Below, piece after piece: positions 1 to 8,252 of a DNA stretch of 58,424 nucleotides. The stretch is taken from assembly GCF_904842695.1 (NCBI RefSeq), contig NZ_CAJGWQ010000013.1, forward strand, positions 1-58,424, in the 5' to 3' direction. Position 1 is the stretch's first letter. Each line of letters starts with the position of its first letter. This DNA is from Gulosibacter hominis. GTDB lineage: Bacteria > Actinomycetota > Actinomycetes > Actinomycetales > Microbacteriaceae. The position numbers were made by a program, and so were the translations under genes. The notes beneath the pieces are model-generated. The model worked only from the letters and a program-made list of their open reading frames with translations. It was not told the origin of the DNA and did no database searches.

Positions 1-23
1 TCCCGGCCCCGCGTCCCGGCTTG

Positions 24-71
24 CCCCGCCTTCCCGACCGGCCCCGCCTTCCCGACCGGCCTCGCCTTCCC
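24..71. repeat. 18-bp GC-rich tandem repeat
   Basis: The unit CCCCGCCTTCCCGACCGG occurs at 24-41 and 42-59, and a partial, slightly diverged third copy runs to 71. No ORF with a convincing product crosses it. It is low-complexity intergenic DNA downstream of the permease gene and probably arose by replication slippage. Confidence 0.85.
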
Positions 72-79
72 TCAGAAAA

Positions 80-199
80 TTGTTTCCTGACATCGGTTCG
101 CTGCTGAGAATTGTTTCCTGGCTGCAAAACAGCGTTTTTGGGTGCCAGAACCCCCGAAAAACAGCAAATTGCAGCCAATTTTCTGATTTCAGGAAACAA
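80..199. repeat. Three TTGTTTCCTG copies around an imperfect hairpin
   Basis: TTGTTTCCTG is present at 80-89 and 111-120, and its reverse complement at 190-199. Between the second and third copies lies a nested inverted repeat: outer arms GGCTGCAA (120-127) and TTGCAGCC (169-176), inner arms GTTTTTGGG and CCCCCGAAAAAC. The arrangement could be a terminator remnant or a small protein-binding array. No gene is recognisable in 1-288, and the function is unknown. Confidence 0.5.
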
Positions 200-248
200 A
201 AATCCGCACACCAGGATGCAGGATGCTACAGGCAGCAGAGCACAGAAC

Positions 249-278
249 GCGGATGCGAGGCCGCAGCCCCGCATCCGC
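249..278 (-). terminator. Hairpin after APC permease gene
   Basis: GCGGATGCG (249-257) pairs with CGCATCCGC (270-278), about 10 nt beyond the permease stop codon. There is no clear T-run after it on the minus strand, so termination is likely but not proven. Confidence 0.5.
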
Positions 279-288
279 TCCCTATTAA

Positions 289-1635
289 TTACTCGACGTC
301 GTCCAGGTTGATCACCATGGTCTTGGGCATCTTCGAGAACCCGCGGCTGATAAAAGCCAGGTAAACAATGCCGATGAGCACCCAACCAAGGCCCACCGCG
401 AGCGCGGTCCAGTGCAGCGAGAACCACAGCCACACGCACAGCGCCAGACCGATGCCCGGCAGCAGCCCGTAGCGCAGCAGTTCGAGCGGCTCACGCTTGC
501 GCTGGTCGATGATGAAGTATTTGATCACCGCAAGGTTCACCATCGAGAACGCCGCGAGCGCACCAAAACTAATGATTGAGACGACGACATCCAGCGGCAG
601 CACGAGTGCCAGCAGCGAGATCGCGGCAATCACGAGGATCGCGTTGCGCGGTGTCTTGAACCGCGGGCTCAGCACGCCAAACACCCGCTTGGGCAGCAGC
701 TCATCGCGCCCCATCGAGTAGAGCACGCGCGCGGTGGCAGCCTGCGAGGTGAGCGCGCTCGCGGTGCAGCCGACCAGATAGGCAGTGAGGAAGAAAGCCT
801 CAAAGAAGGCGCCGCCGAGGTGGCTGATGAGTTCGAGGGATGCGGTGTCGAGCGACGTATAAGTGCTGAAGTCGGGCCACACTCGCTGACCGGCCCAGCT
901 GATAATCATGAACAGCGTGCCGCCCACAAGCACGGTGAGTACCACCGCGCGCGGCACGGTGCGGCGCGGGTCTTTCGCTTCTTCAGCCATCGCCGAAACT
1001 GCATCAAAGCCGAGGAACGACAGCGCCAAAATTGAGGCGCCGGCCATCAGCCCGCCCAGGCTGGCGCTTTCCGACCAGAACGGGTCGGTGACGGCCACCT
1101 CCGGCTGCATCTTGCCGAACGCCGCCACCAGGAAGGCGACGACAAAAACGAGCTGGAACACCACCAGGAATGCGTTGGCGTTTTTCACCACCGAAATGCC
1201 GAAAAGGTTGAGTGCGGTGACGATGATGATTGCCGCCAGAATCACAATCCAGGCCGGGATGGCCGGGAACTGCGCGTTGATATAGAGCCCGAGCAGCATG
1301 TAGTTGATCATCGGCAGTAGCGCGTAGTCGATCATCAGCGCCCAACCGGTGGTGAAACCGACGCCGGGGCCGAAGGCCTTTTTGGCGTAGGCGTAGGCGC
1401 TACCGGCGGTGGGTTCGGCACGCACGATACTCGCGTAGCTGAGCGCCGTGAACAGCATTGCGATGGTGGTGATGACATAGGCACCGGCGAGGTGCCCGCC
1501 GGTCACATCGGTAACGATGCCGTAGGTGCTGAACACCGTGAGCGGCACCATGTAGGCGAGCCCGAAAAACAGCAGCGAGGGCACTCCCAGCACGCGCTGC
1601 AGTCGGGGCGAGGCAATTCCTTGAGGGGTTGGCAT
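289..1635 (-). CDS. APC-superfamily amino acid/amine permease
   Basis: This is a 448-residue integral membrane protein of the amino acid-polyamine-organocation superfamily, a proton-coupled importer of amino acids or amines. About 12 hydrophobic segments are visible. The first carries the typical glycine-rich start (LFFGLAYMVPLTVF), followed by the family-typical PTAGSAYAYAKKAFGP, and FLGFDAVSAMAEE lies in the middle. The ATG at 1635 was chosen because it begins just before the conserved N-terminus and follows GGAAA; further extension would run into the upstream gene. It lies 26 nt after the amidohydrolase stop, so the two form an operon, probably pairing import of a compound with its hydrolysis. 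The substrate cannot be read from the sequence. Confidence 0.9.
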   Translation of the reverse strand: MPTPQGIASPRLQRVLGVPSLLFFGLAYMVPLTVFSTYGIVTDVTGGHLAGAYVITTIAMLFTALSYASIVRAEPTAGSAYAYAKKAFGPGVGFTTGWALMIDYALLPMINYMLLGLYINAQFPAIPAWIVILAAIIIVTALNLFGISVVKNANAFLVVFQLVFVVAFLVAAFGKMQPEVAVTDPFWSESASLGGLMAGASILALSFLGFDAVSAMAEEAKDPRRTVPRAVVLTVLVGGTLFMIISWAGQRVWPDFSTYTSLDTASLELISHLGGAFFEAFFLTAYLVGCTASALTSQAATARVLYSMGRDELLPKRVFGVLSPRFKTPRNAILVIAAISLLALVLPLDVVVSIISFGALAAFSMVNLAVIKYFIIDQRKREPLELLRYGLLPGIGLALCVWLWFSLHWTALAVGLGWVLIGIVYLAFISRGFSKMPKTMVINLDDVE

Positions 1636-1661
1636 TGTGATTTTCCGTTCGTGTAAAGCGA

Positions 1662-3320
1662 TCAGCGCTGATCGTTGAATACGAGTGATCCGTCGATGGC
1701 GGTTGCCACGATGGCAACATCGGCCAGCTCGGATGCGGGGGTTTCGAGTGGGTTGCAAGCCCAAACAGTAAAGTCGGCCGGTTCACCAACGCGCAGCGCG
1801 GCACCGCTTCGCCCCACCGATGCGGGTACTGATTCGGTGTAGCCCGTCAATGCTTCGCTGGCGGTGAGTGCCTGTTCGGGGTGGATGGGCGGGGTGTTGC
1901 GGTCGTGCGGGTGACGCAGCTGAGCATCGGCGATGATCGTGCGCGGGTCGAACGGCGCCACCGGCCAGTCACTCGCGAGCGCTTCGGTGATTCCGTGTTC
2001 GAGGTAGCTGCGGGTCTTCCAGCCCTGCTTATTGCGGGGCTCACCCAGGCGCTTCGACCAGGTGTCGGTGCCGTCGGCGTGCATGAACAGCGTGCAGTGG
2101 TTTGGCTGCACACAGACGCTGATGTCGTGTTCGCCAATAAATTCGATGACCTCATCGGCCACGAGTTCGAGGTGGTCGATGCGGTGGCGAGTGCCGTTAT
2201 TGGGCAGGCTGGCGATGGTCTCGGCCACAAAACGCACCCCGCGGTCACCGATCGCGTGAGTGATGGTTGGCACGCCGAGTTCGTTGAGGCGACGAAGGTT
2301 GCGCGCATACTGTTCGGGGTCGTGCCAGAATCCGCGGGTTCCCTCACCGAACGCGTCCGGTTCTTCGAGCCAGGCCGTGCCGCCGTCGATCGTGCCATCG
2401 ATGAAAAGCTTCACGCCCTCCACCTCCCAGCGCCGGCCGCGATGCTGTTTCATATCTGCGAGGGCGTCGACCTCTTCCGCCGACATTTCTGGCGTGCACC
2501 ATGGCGAGATGCGGATGCGTACCGGCAGCTCTCGATCGGCTTCGATGGCTTCGAGCACCGCGAAGGTGTCTGGATTTTGCAGGTCTGGTGTGTAGCCGCC
2601 GACGAGTCCGGTGTGTGCCATTTCAGACAGGTTGTTGTAGAGCGTGTCAGCCTGTTCGGCCACCGGGATGCGCGGCACGTGCCGTTGCACGTGGTCGAGG
2701 GCGATCCATTCGAGCACGTGCCCGGTGAGACGGGCTGCCCCAGTGAGCTGGCGCTCGTCGGCATCGGGCCGCTCGGTGAAACCTCCCCCGTCGATGAAGG
2801 TTGCTGATTCGGTGACCTGGCAGGCGGCGAGTGCGGCGCCCGAAAGTAGTGCCGAGTGGGCATCGAACAGCGTGATGTACACGGGCCGTTCGGCGCCGAC
2901 CGCGTCGTGGATGAAGTCGTTGGTCACCGGGGCATCGCCCAGCAGGTGCGGTTCAAAGCCGTAACCGAACACCCATTCATCTGCACCGACCCGCTCAGCT
3001 TCGGCGCGGAGCGCATCCTTCACTTCCTCGAGGGAGGTGCAATTGGCGAGATTGGCACCGCGCGCGAGCGCAACACCCCAGATGGCGTGGATGTGGCCGT
3101 CAATCAGGCCCGGGGTAATGGTGGCGTCACCAAAGTCGACCACCTGAGCGTCGCCGTGCTGTGTGGCGAGCGCTGCCGCATCGCCCACCTCGGCAACTTG
3201 GCCGTCGCGCACGAGCATCCCGGTGGCTTCTTGCAACCCGTCGTGCAGCACCGTAGCCGCGCGGTAGATAACCGCCCGATCCGATGTGGTTTCCACTGTG
3301 TTTGTCAACGTTGACCTCAT
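1662..3320 (-). CDS. Amidohydrolase family protein (YtcJ-like metal-dependent hydrolase)
   Basis: This 552-residue protein belongs to the amidohydrolase (TIM-barrel metallo-hydrolase) superfamily, most like the YtcJ/N-substituted formamide deformylase-type group. The metal-binding strand-1 motif GLIDGHIHA is visible (His76, His78). Further along come THAIGDRGVRFV, RIDHLELV and, near the C-terminus, EALASDWPVAPFDP, which are typical of this branch. The ATG at 3320 is preferred over an upstream TTG at 3335. The gene is divergent from a LacI regulator and sits immediately downstream of a perfect LacI-type operator, so it is probably repressed until a substrate is sensed. The natural substrate is unknown; an amide, carbamate or formamide is likely from family knowledge. 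Confidence 0.88.
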   Translation of the reverse strand: MRSTLTNTVETTSDRAVIYRAATVLHDGLQEATGMLVRDGQVAEVGDAAALATQHGDAQVVDFGDATITPGLIDGHIHAIWGVALARGANLANCTSLEEVKDALRAEAERVGADEWVFGYGFEPHLLGDAPVTNDFIHDAVGAERPVYITLFDAHSALLSGAALAACQVTESATFIDGGGFTERPDADERQLTGAARLTGHVLEWIALDHVQRHVPRIPVAEQADTLYNNLSEMAHTGLVGGYTPDLQNPDTFAVLEAIEADRELPVRIRISPWCTPEMSAEEVDALADMKQHRGRRWEVEGVKLFIDGTIDGGTAWLEEPDAFGEGTRGFWHDPEQYARNLRRLNELGVPTITHAIGDRGVRFVAETIASLPNNGTRHRIDHLELVADEVIEFIGEHDISVCVQPNHCTLFMHADGTDTWSKRLGEPRNKQGWKTRSYLEHGITEALASDWPVAPFDPRTIIADAQLRHPHDRNTPPIHPEQALTASEALTGYTESVPASVGRSGAALRVGEPADFTVWACNPLETPASELADVAIVATAIDGSLVFNDQR

Positions 3321-3346
3321 TCCGCAGCTTTGCAACCCGTACAGAT

Positions 3347-3360
3347 TTGAAACGTTTCAA
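3347..3360. promoter_or_regulatory. LacI-family operator
   Basis: TTGAAACGTTTCAA is a perfect 14-bp palindrome with the central CG typical of LacI/GalR-family operators. It lies between the divergent amidohydrolase and LacI regulator genes, just downstream of the proposed amidohydrolase -10 element, where a bound repressor would block transcription. Confidence 0.85.
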
Positions 3361-3361
3361 C

Positions 3362-3390
3362 ATGCTGCCACGTGTCGCTATGCCAGTCAA
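3362..3390 (-). promoter_or_regulatory. Proposed promoter of amidohydrolase-permease operon
   Basis: On the minus strand TTGACT (3385-3390) is followed after 17 nt by CAGCAT (3362-3367). The -35 is close to consensus and the -10 is weaker. The LacI operator begins 2 nt further downstream. The interval also holds the palindrome AGGTGACACCT (3390-3400), close to the regulator's start codon. Confidence 0.5.
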
Positions 3391-3406
3391 GGTGACACCT
3401 GCTTAG

Positions 3407-4423
3407 ATGGACCCCATGCCGCAATCACGGGTGACGATTCCACAGCTGGCCGCAGAACTCGGCCTGTCTGTGGGCACCGTTTCGAGCGCGTTGAACAATA
3501 AACCGTCCGTCGCCGAGGCCACTCGCACGCGCGTCCACGAGGCTGCCGCACGTCTCGGGTATCTCCACAACCGCTCGGCCGCCGCGCTGCGCCGAGGTCG
3601 CACCGGCATCCTCAGCCTTCATCTGCCAGCGAACACTTCCGACCTGCAGTTCTATATGAACTTCGCATTCGGATTGAGTTCGGTCGTCGCCCGCGAAGGC
3701 TATGACGTCCTGCTCGACCACGAACACTCACGCGCCAACCCGCTCACGCTGGTGGATGCGGCCATCGTTGTCGACTGGAGCAGCGATCTTCGCACGCCCA
3801 GCCAGCTTGCCAGGGCGGGCATCCCAATCTTTGCCGTTGACGGCATCCCTTCACCGGATGCGCCGGCAACGAAGGTTATTTCGACGAACTATGCCGCCCT
3901 CACGGTCGAAATCGCCGAGCGGGCGATTTCTAAGGGGGCGCACAAAGCCGCGCTACTGTCGTCGAGCTCGCTACCCGGAGTCGCCTGGCAGCGAGACGTA
4001 CACACGACCCTCGAGGCTGCCTGCACCGCCCACGGCATACCGCTCGCGCACGTTGATCTGGCGATCGGGACCCCCGCCAATGAGGTGGCCGCGGCGATCA
4101 AGTCGCTCATCGACCGCGAGCAGCCGGATCTTTTGGTTTCCACCGGCGAGCGCTGGGCCGGTATTGCCAATCTTTATCTGCAGCTTGGTGAGCCCGATTC
4201 ATCCGTGCCCTGGCTGGTGTCAACCGCCGGCGACCCCATCACCGAGCTCTCGTCACCACACATCACCGCGTTTGATCTCATGCCCTATGAGTACGGCCGG
4301 CACTGCGGCGACCTCGTGGTTGCTTTTTTGGACGGCGAGGCCGCTACCGCCGATCGCAACGAGGCGGTTTGGGATGCGCGTATTAATTGGGCTCGGCACT
4401 GGAGCCAGCCGCTCGCAATCTGA
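3407..4423 (+). CDS. LacI/GalR-family transcriptional regulator
   Basis: This 338-residue repressor has an N-terminal helix-turn-helix (VTIPQLAAELGLSVGTVSSA, roughly residues 9-28). A hinge helix (RSAAALRRGRTG) follows, and then a periplasmic-binding-protein-like effector domain. It very likely binds the 14-bp palindrome 46 nt upstream of its own start and controls the divergent amidohydrolase-permease operon. A second in-frame ATG at 3416 is an alternative start. The effector domain is less typical than in sugar-responsive LacI proteins, and the inducer is unknown; a substrate of the amidohydrolase is the simplest guess. Confidence 0.92.
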   Translation: MDPMPQSRVTIPQLAAELGLSVGTVSSALNNKPSVAEATRTRVHEAAARLGYLHNRSAAALRRGRTGILSLHLPANTSDLQFYMNFAFGLSSVVAREGYDVLLDHEHSRANPLTLVDAAIVVDWSSDLRTPSQLARAGIPIFAVDGIPSPDAPATKVISTNYAALTVEIAERAISKGAHKAALLSSSSLPGVAWQRDVHTTLEAACTAHGIPLAHVDLAIGTPANEVAAAIKSLIDREQPDLLVSTGERWAGIANLYLQLGEPDSSVPWLVSTAGDPITELSSPHITAFDLMPYEYGRHCGDLVVAFLDGEAATADRNEAVWDARINWARHWSQPLAI

Positions 4424-4638
4424 TCCCGCGAGCCGCGAACGCGTGGCGCGCCTCAGCTCAAACCAACTCGTCGAGTCAACAGCGAAGAAATACTCAGCCA
4501 ACTGTCCGATTTTCACCCGTATTGAGATGCATCTCGCCGCAATCCAACTATTGCCTGAAAAAATACTGATAGTACTCTGGGAGATGTAGGGTCGACGGCC
4601 AGCGCCTGCCGCCACAACCACGCTGTTGGGGGAATGAT

Positions 4639-6981
4639 ATGCCCAGTTCACAACGTTCAAACATTCCATCTCGAATCATCGCGCTACTCGCCGCGGCACT
4701 ACTCGCGTTTGGCTGGATGGTCACCACGCCGCTGGGCCAGCAAAGCTCCGCACAGGCATCTGAGCGCACCGAAGTCGAGTGCTTCACCGAGAACAGCCTG
4801 ATATGTGAAGAATCGATGCTTCGCAATCTGATCGCAAACGCAGGCGCAACCCCCACACGAATCGTTCTCGGCCTTGTGAATGATGGACTCACCCAAACGC
4901 TAATCATTCCCTCGGGCAGCGACATTGAACTAGTCAACTATCCGCAAACAAAGGGCGACTTGCTCTACCGCGAAGATGGTTTCACCGGAGTAATGGTGAG
5001 CGTTGAAGAAGGTGCGACGCTCACACTCGGCTCCAACTCTGGCGGCGGTGATGTTGAGTTTGGTGGCCGGGGCCAATGGATTCCTGATGCAACCACCCAC
5101 CTCTTCGATGTGCAAGGAACACTCATCATGGACGCGGGCAGTATCACCGGCGCCCGAAATATGTCTACATCGCACACTGGCGCGGTGACGGTCCACGGCG
5201 CGAACGCACAGTTCATCATGAACGGCGGCAGTATCACCGACAACCAGCGTCGCCTTGGCAGCCCTGGCACAACGCAGCGCGGCGCTGCCCAGGTAGCAGT
5301 CACCGACGGCGCGAAGATGGTGCTCAACGGCGGCAGTATCACCGATGGCCGCGCCGATCAATCACCGGGAGCCTACGGTGAAACCGGCGGAGTTGGTCTG
5401 TACAACGGCGGCACCCTCGAGATGAACGGCGGTGAAATCAGCGACAACATCGGCTGGGGTGGTAACGGCGTCTTGCTGTGGAGCTGGCCCTGGTCGCTCG
5501 ACGAAGCACGTGCCGATAAAGATGCGAAACGCAACCACTTCACCCTGAACAATGGCAGCATCGCCAACAACCATTCTTCGTTCTCGGGTGGCGGAGTCTT
5601 TATCTGGGGTAACTCGGAAGCGACTATGACTGGCGGCAAAGTTGTCGGCAATACATCACCTTACGGCGCGGGAGTTGCCACGTTCGATGACTATGTCTCG
5701 GGCGGTCCTAATTTCTCTGAAAACGCTTCCACCGGTAAAAACTCTGGGCTTTCACCGGATGAGTGGGCTGAACTTTCTCCCGCAGCTTTCACCATGACCG
5801 GTGGTGAAATCACCGGCAATCACGCCACTCGCACCGGTGGCGGCGTGAATGTAGTTTCTAACCGGGTGCTACTGACCGGCGGCAAAATCACCGATAACAA
5901 GGCCGATCACCAGGGCGGTGGCGTGTATGTGGCTACGAAGTCATACACCGTACGTCTCGAATCGGTGATGGTTACTGGCAACACCGCCACGTACATTGGC
6001 GGTGGCTTGTGGGTGTGCCCAACCGGTTCGGTCGAGACGCACGTGAACGAGGGCGGCGGTATCTTCGCGAACGCTGCAGAGTCGTACGGCGACGACATTG
6101 CCCACGACAACTACGGTTCAGCCGGCGCCTACGAGCTCTATCTGGCCGAGCGGATGCTCGGGCTGGGCAATGTCTCGTACTACTGGGACAATGCGCAGCC
6201 CCGCTTCGCTCCGGATAACCCTGGCGAAGCACAGATTTTCAAGGGCCGCGCACTCGTTAACAGTGGCCTAAAAGCCTACGCAAGCGGAACTGATGAAACA
6301 AGCCTTGCGGCTTGGGATGCAGCGCAGGAAGGGGTTCGCCAAAAACACGAGCTCTTGATTCAGGGCAACACCGCCTATCGGGGTGCTGGTATCGGCTCGA
6401 ATGGCGCTGTGGTAATCGGCACCGATGATGTCGACGTCCCGGCGAAAAAGACATGGGTTGACGAGGCCGGTGCGCCGCTGACCGACAACCTCCCCGGGCA
6501 AATCGAGCTTCAGCTCACGGCGAAGTTCTTGGATGATGGCACTACGGTGCCCGTGGGGATGCCGGTGAAGGTCAGCCCGGATGAAAACGGACAGTGGCAA
6601 ACCACTTTCACCGATTTGCCCGTGACCATTGACGGTCGCCCTGTGGAGTACAGCGTGACTGAAAAGGAGCTCGACGACTTCACCGCGAGTGTCAGGCCAG
6701 TGAACCCCGTGGATGCGACTGCCGACGGCTTCGCAATCCGGATTGAGAACACATTCGTTCCGCCGACACCGACACCAACACCAACACCGCCCGAGACGCC
6801 TTCGGAGACTCCGGTGCCACCGGGTACAGAAACCCCGATGCCAGCCCCGACTGGCACGACGCATCCCTCCCGGACTGAGCTTTCAGCAACCGGTGCGGAT
6901 GGTAGCCCGTGGATTTGGGTTGCTGCAGTCAGCATCGCACTCGGGTTTGGGCTCACTCTGACTCGTCGACGCGCAAACTAG
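4639..6981 (+). CDS. Sortase-anchored beta-helix surface protein with Cna-B domain
   Basis: This is a 780-residue cell-wall protein. An N-terminal signal peptide (about residues 1-42, hydrophobic IIALLAAALLAFGWMV) leads into a right-handed beta-helix region (about residues 160-470). That region is built from repeats such as MNGGSITDN, MNGGEISDN, MTGGEITGN and LTGGKITDN. A Cna-B-like domain follows at about 597-704 (KKTWVDE ... YSVTEKELDD ... ENTF), then a Pro-Thr stalk. The C-terminus is a sorting signal: LSATG at about 748, a hydrophobic segment and terminal RRRAN. LSATG departs from LPXTG at position 2. Similar proteins occur as adhesins in Gram-positive bacteria; the ligand is unknown. The gene is monocistronic and visibly less GC-rich than its neighbours. 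Confidence 0.88.
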   Translation: MPSSQRSNIPSRIIALLAAALLAFGWMVTTPLGQQSSAQASERTEVECFTENSLICEESMLRNLIANAGATPTRIVLGLVNDGLTQTLIIPSGSDIELVNYPQTKGDLLYREDGFTGVMVSVEEGATLTLGSNSGGGDVEFGGRGQWIPDATTHLFDVQGTLIMDAGSITGARNMSTSHTGAVTVHGANAQFIMNGGSITDNQRRLGSPGTTQRGAAQVAVTDGAKMVLNGGSITDGRADQSPGAYGETGGVGLYNGGTLEMNGGEISDNIGWGGNGVLLWSWPWSLDEARADKDAKRNHFTLNNGSIANNHSSFSGGGVFIWGNSEATMTGGKVVGNTSPYGAGVATFDDYVSGGPNFSENASTGKNSGLSPDEWAELSPAAFTMTGGEITGNHATRTGGGVNVVSNRVLLTGGKITDNKADHQGGGVYVATKSYTVRLESVMVTGNTATYIGGGLWVCPTGSVETHVNEGGGIFANAAESYGDDIAHDNYGSAGAYELYLAERMLGLGNVSYYWDNAQPRFAPDNPGEAQIFKGRALVNSGLKAYASGTDETSLAAWDAAQEGVRQKHELLIQGNTAYRGAGIGSNGAVVIGTDDVDVPAKKTWVDEAGAPLTDNLPGQIELQLTAKFLDDGTTVPVGMPVKVSPDENGQWQTTFTDLPVTIDGRPVEYSVTEKELDDFTASVRPVNPVDATADGFAIRIENTFVPPTPTPTPTPPETPSETPVPPGTETPMPAPTGTTHPSRTELSATGADGSPWIWVAAVSIALGFGLTLTRRRAN

Positions 6982-7005
6982 GTCGGTAGCGCCCGGCACT
7001 GAATT

Positions 7006-7044
7006 CGGACGGCTCAGACTGCCTCAGGGCAGCTGGGCCGTCCG
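7006..7044 (+). terminator. Hairpin after surface protein gene
   Basis: CGGACGGC (7006-7013) pairs with GCCGTCCG (7037-7044), with further internal pairing (CAG/CTG). No T-run follows directly; a T6 tract lies about 17 nt downstream. Confidence 0.55.
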
Positions 7045-7115
7045 CGTTACTGCCGGCGCATTTTTTCGTCCAGTAAACCCCGACAAGCAGTACTGGCAAT
7101 AGCACTGGCCAGCCC

Positions 7116-7508
7116 CTAAGGCGGCGGACCCGCAACCGATTCGACCCGGATCTCGAGCAGGGGATCATTCGCCCGAACAACCACGCGTGTTCGGGCGGCG
7201 GCCGCCTCGCAGTCTTCAAGCACTACGTCATGAGCCTGCGCCACCTGCGCCGCCCGCTGACACGGGTCCGATCCCTGCACTCGCCCCGACACGGTATCGG
7301 CTGCCGCGAGCGCGGCCGCATCCGCCGCCACTCGAGCACGGGCCAGTGACACCAGCGATTGCCCGACCAGCACCGCGCTGAGAGTGATCGTCATCACAAC
7401 GCCAATAATCGCCAGCGCGAGCACTGTGCCGCTGCCGCGTTCAGCGCGATACCACCGGCGCAGCAGCACACGCCTGCCCGCACCGAGCGCATGATCTGCA
7501 CTGCTCAT
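7116..7508 (-). CDS. TadE-like protein, Rv3654c family
   Basis: This 130-residue protein has one transmembrane segment after a short basic N-terminus. It reads RGSGTVLALAIIGVVMTITL and then an alanine-rich helix (ARARVAADAAALAAAD). This matches the pseudopilin-like Rv3654c group found at the end of actinobacterial Tad-like operons. The ATG at 7508 lies 10 nt after the stop of the preceding TadE gene, so it is the distal gene of the operon. The long upstream extension of this frame overlaps the TadE gene and is not coding. Confidence 0.75.
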   Translation of the reverse strand: MSSADHALGAGRRVLLRRWYRAERGSGTVLALAIIGVVMTITLSAVLVGQSLVSLARARVAADAAALAAADTVSGRVQGSDPCQRAAQVAQAHDVVLEDCEAAAARTRVVVRANDPLLEIRVESVAGPPP

Positions 7509-7518
7509 CTTGCGCTGC

Positions 7519-7905
7519 CTATTCAATATCGCGCAGCGCGCACGATTGCGCCTGCGCCCGCGCGGCAGTGGGAATACCCGCGAGCGTGATCGCCACACTG
7601 ACTCGGGCGCAGCGAAGCTCGCCGCTATCCCATACATCCAGTGCCCCGCCATCAAGCTGGTCGACCGCGAGCGCGGGTTCGTCACCGCGCGCCGCCAGCC
7701 GGGCAGCTTCCCCGGCTGCATCCTGCACCGCCACCTGTGTCGCCACCGCCACGACCGCACCGGCGCAGAGGGTGAGTACGAGCGCGACAGCCGGCATCGC
7801 CACCGCGAACTCGGCTGAAACCGAACCCCTCTGGTGCCGCAACGCATCCCGCCACGCGCACCAGCGAACCGACGTTGGCCACCGCCGCTGCCGCACTCGC
7901 CCCAC
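7519..7905 (-). CDS. TadE-like pilus assembly protein
   Basis: This 128-residue TadE-family protein has the signature RGSVSAEFAVAMPAVALVLTL, a single N-terminal membrane helix with a pseudopilin-like Glu. It is a predicted minor pilin or assembly component of a Flp/Tad-type system. The GTG start at 7905 is chosen because a perfect AAGGAGG lies 7 nt upstream. Confidence 0.8.
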   Translation of the reverse strand: MGRVRQRRWPTSVRWCAWRDALRHQRGSVSAEFAVAMPAVALVLTLCAGAVVAVATQVAVQDAAGEAARLAARGDEPALAVDQLDGGALDVWDSGELRCARVSVAITLAGIPTAARAQAQSCALRDIE

Positions 7906-7955
7906 CTCGCTACCTCCTTAATTCGCCGGTTTTGCGCCGTGTTGGCACACAGCCC

Positions 7956-8207
7956 CTAACCGCCGAATGCTCCGATCAGCAGGTCTTCGATGATTTGTTT
8001 CACCGGCTCCGACTGCGCCACGAGCACCAACACCGAGGCGAGCGCCACCGCGGCGGTGATCACGATGGCGTACTCGGCGGTGGCGGCACCGTCTTCTTCG
8101 TGCCGCAGTCGTTGCAGCCGCCCCAGCAAGCGCGCGGCAGCGGGCGTGGTGGTTGACCCGTTGGCGGTTTCGACATTGTTGGTTTCGAAATTGATTCGGG
8201 TGTTCAT
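7956..8207 (-). CDS. DUF4244 Flp-pilin-like protein
   Basis: This small 83-residue protein has the motif EDGAATAEYAIVITAAVALASVLVLV, which is the prepilin-like hydrophobic helix of the DUF4244/Flp family (split here as EDGAATAEYAIV plus the helix). It is the likely major subunit of the Tad-like appendage. The ATG at 8207 follows AGAAAGGA. It sits between the F-domain protein and TadE, the usual actinobacterial gene order. Confidence 0.82.
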   Translation of the reverse strand: MNTRINFETNNVETANGSTTTPAAARLLGRLQRLRHEEDGAATAEYAIVITAAVALASVLVLVAQSEPVKQIIEDLLIGAFGG

Positions 8208-8252
8208 TTGGTTCCTTTCTGAATCACGACACGGCACGACTTTGGTGAGCAG

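Noticed and set aside
1881-2807. Long plus-strand ORF opposite the amidohydrolase gene
   Set aside because: It is antisense to a well-supported gene, and its protein has no recognisable motif; it follows from high third-position GC.
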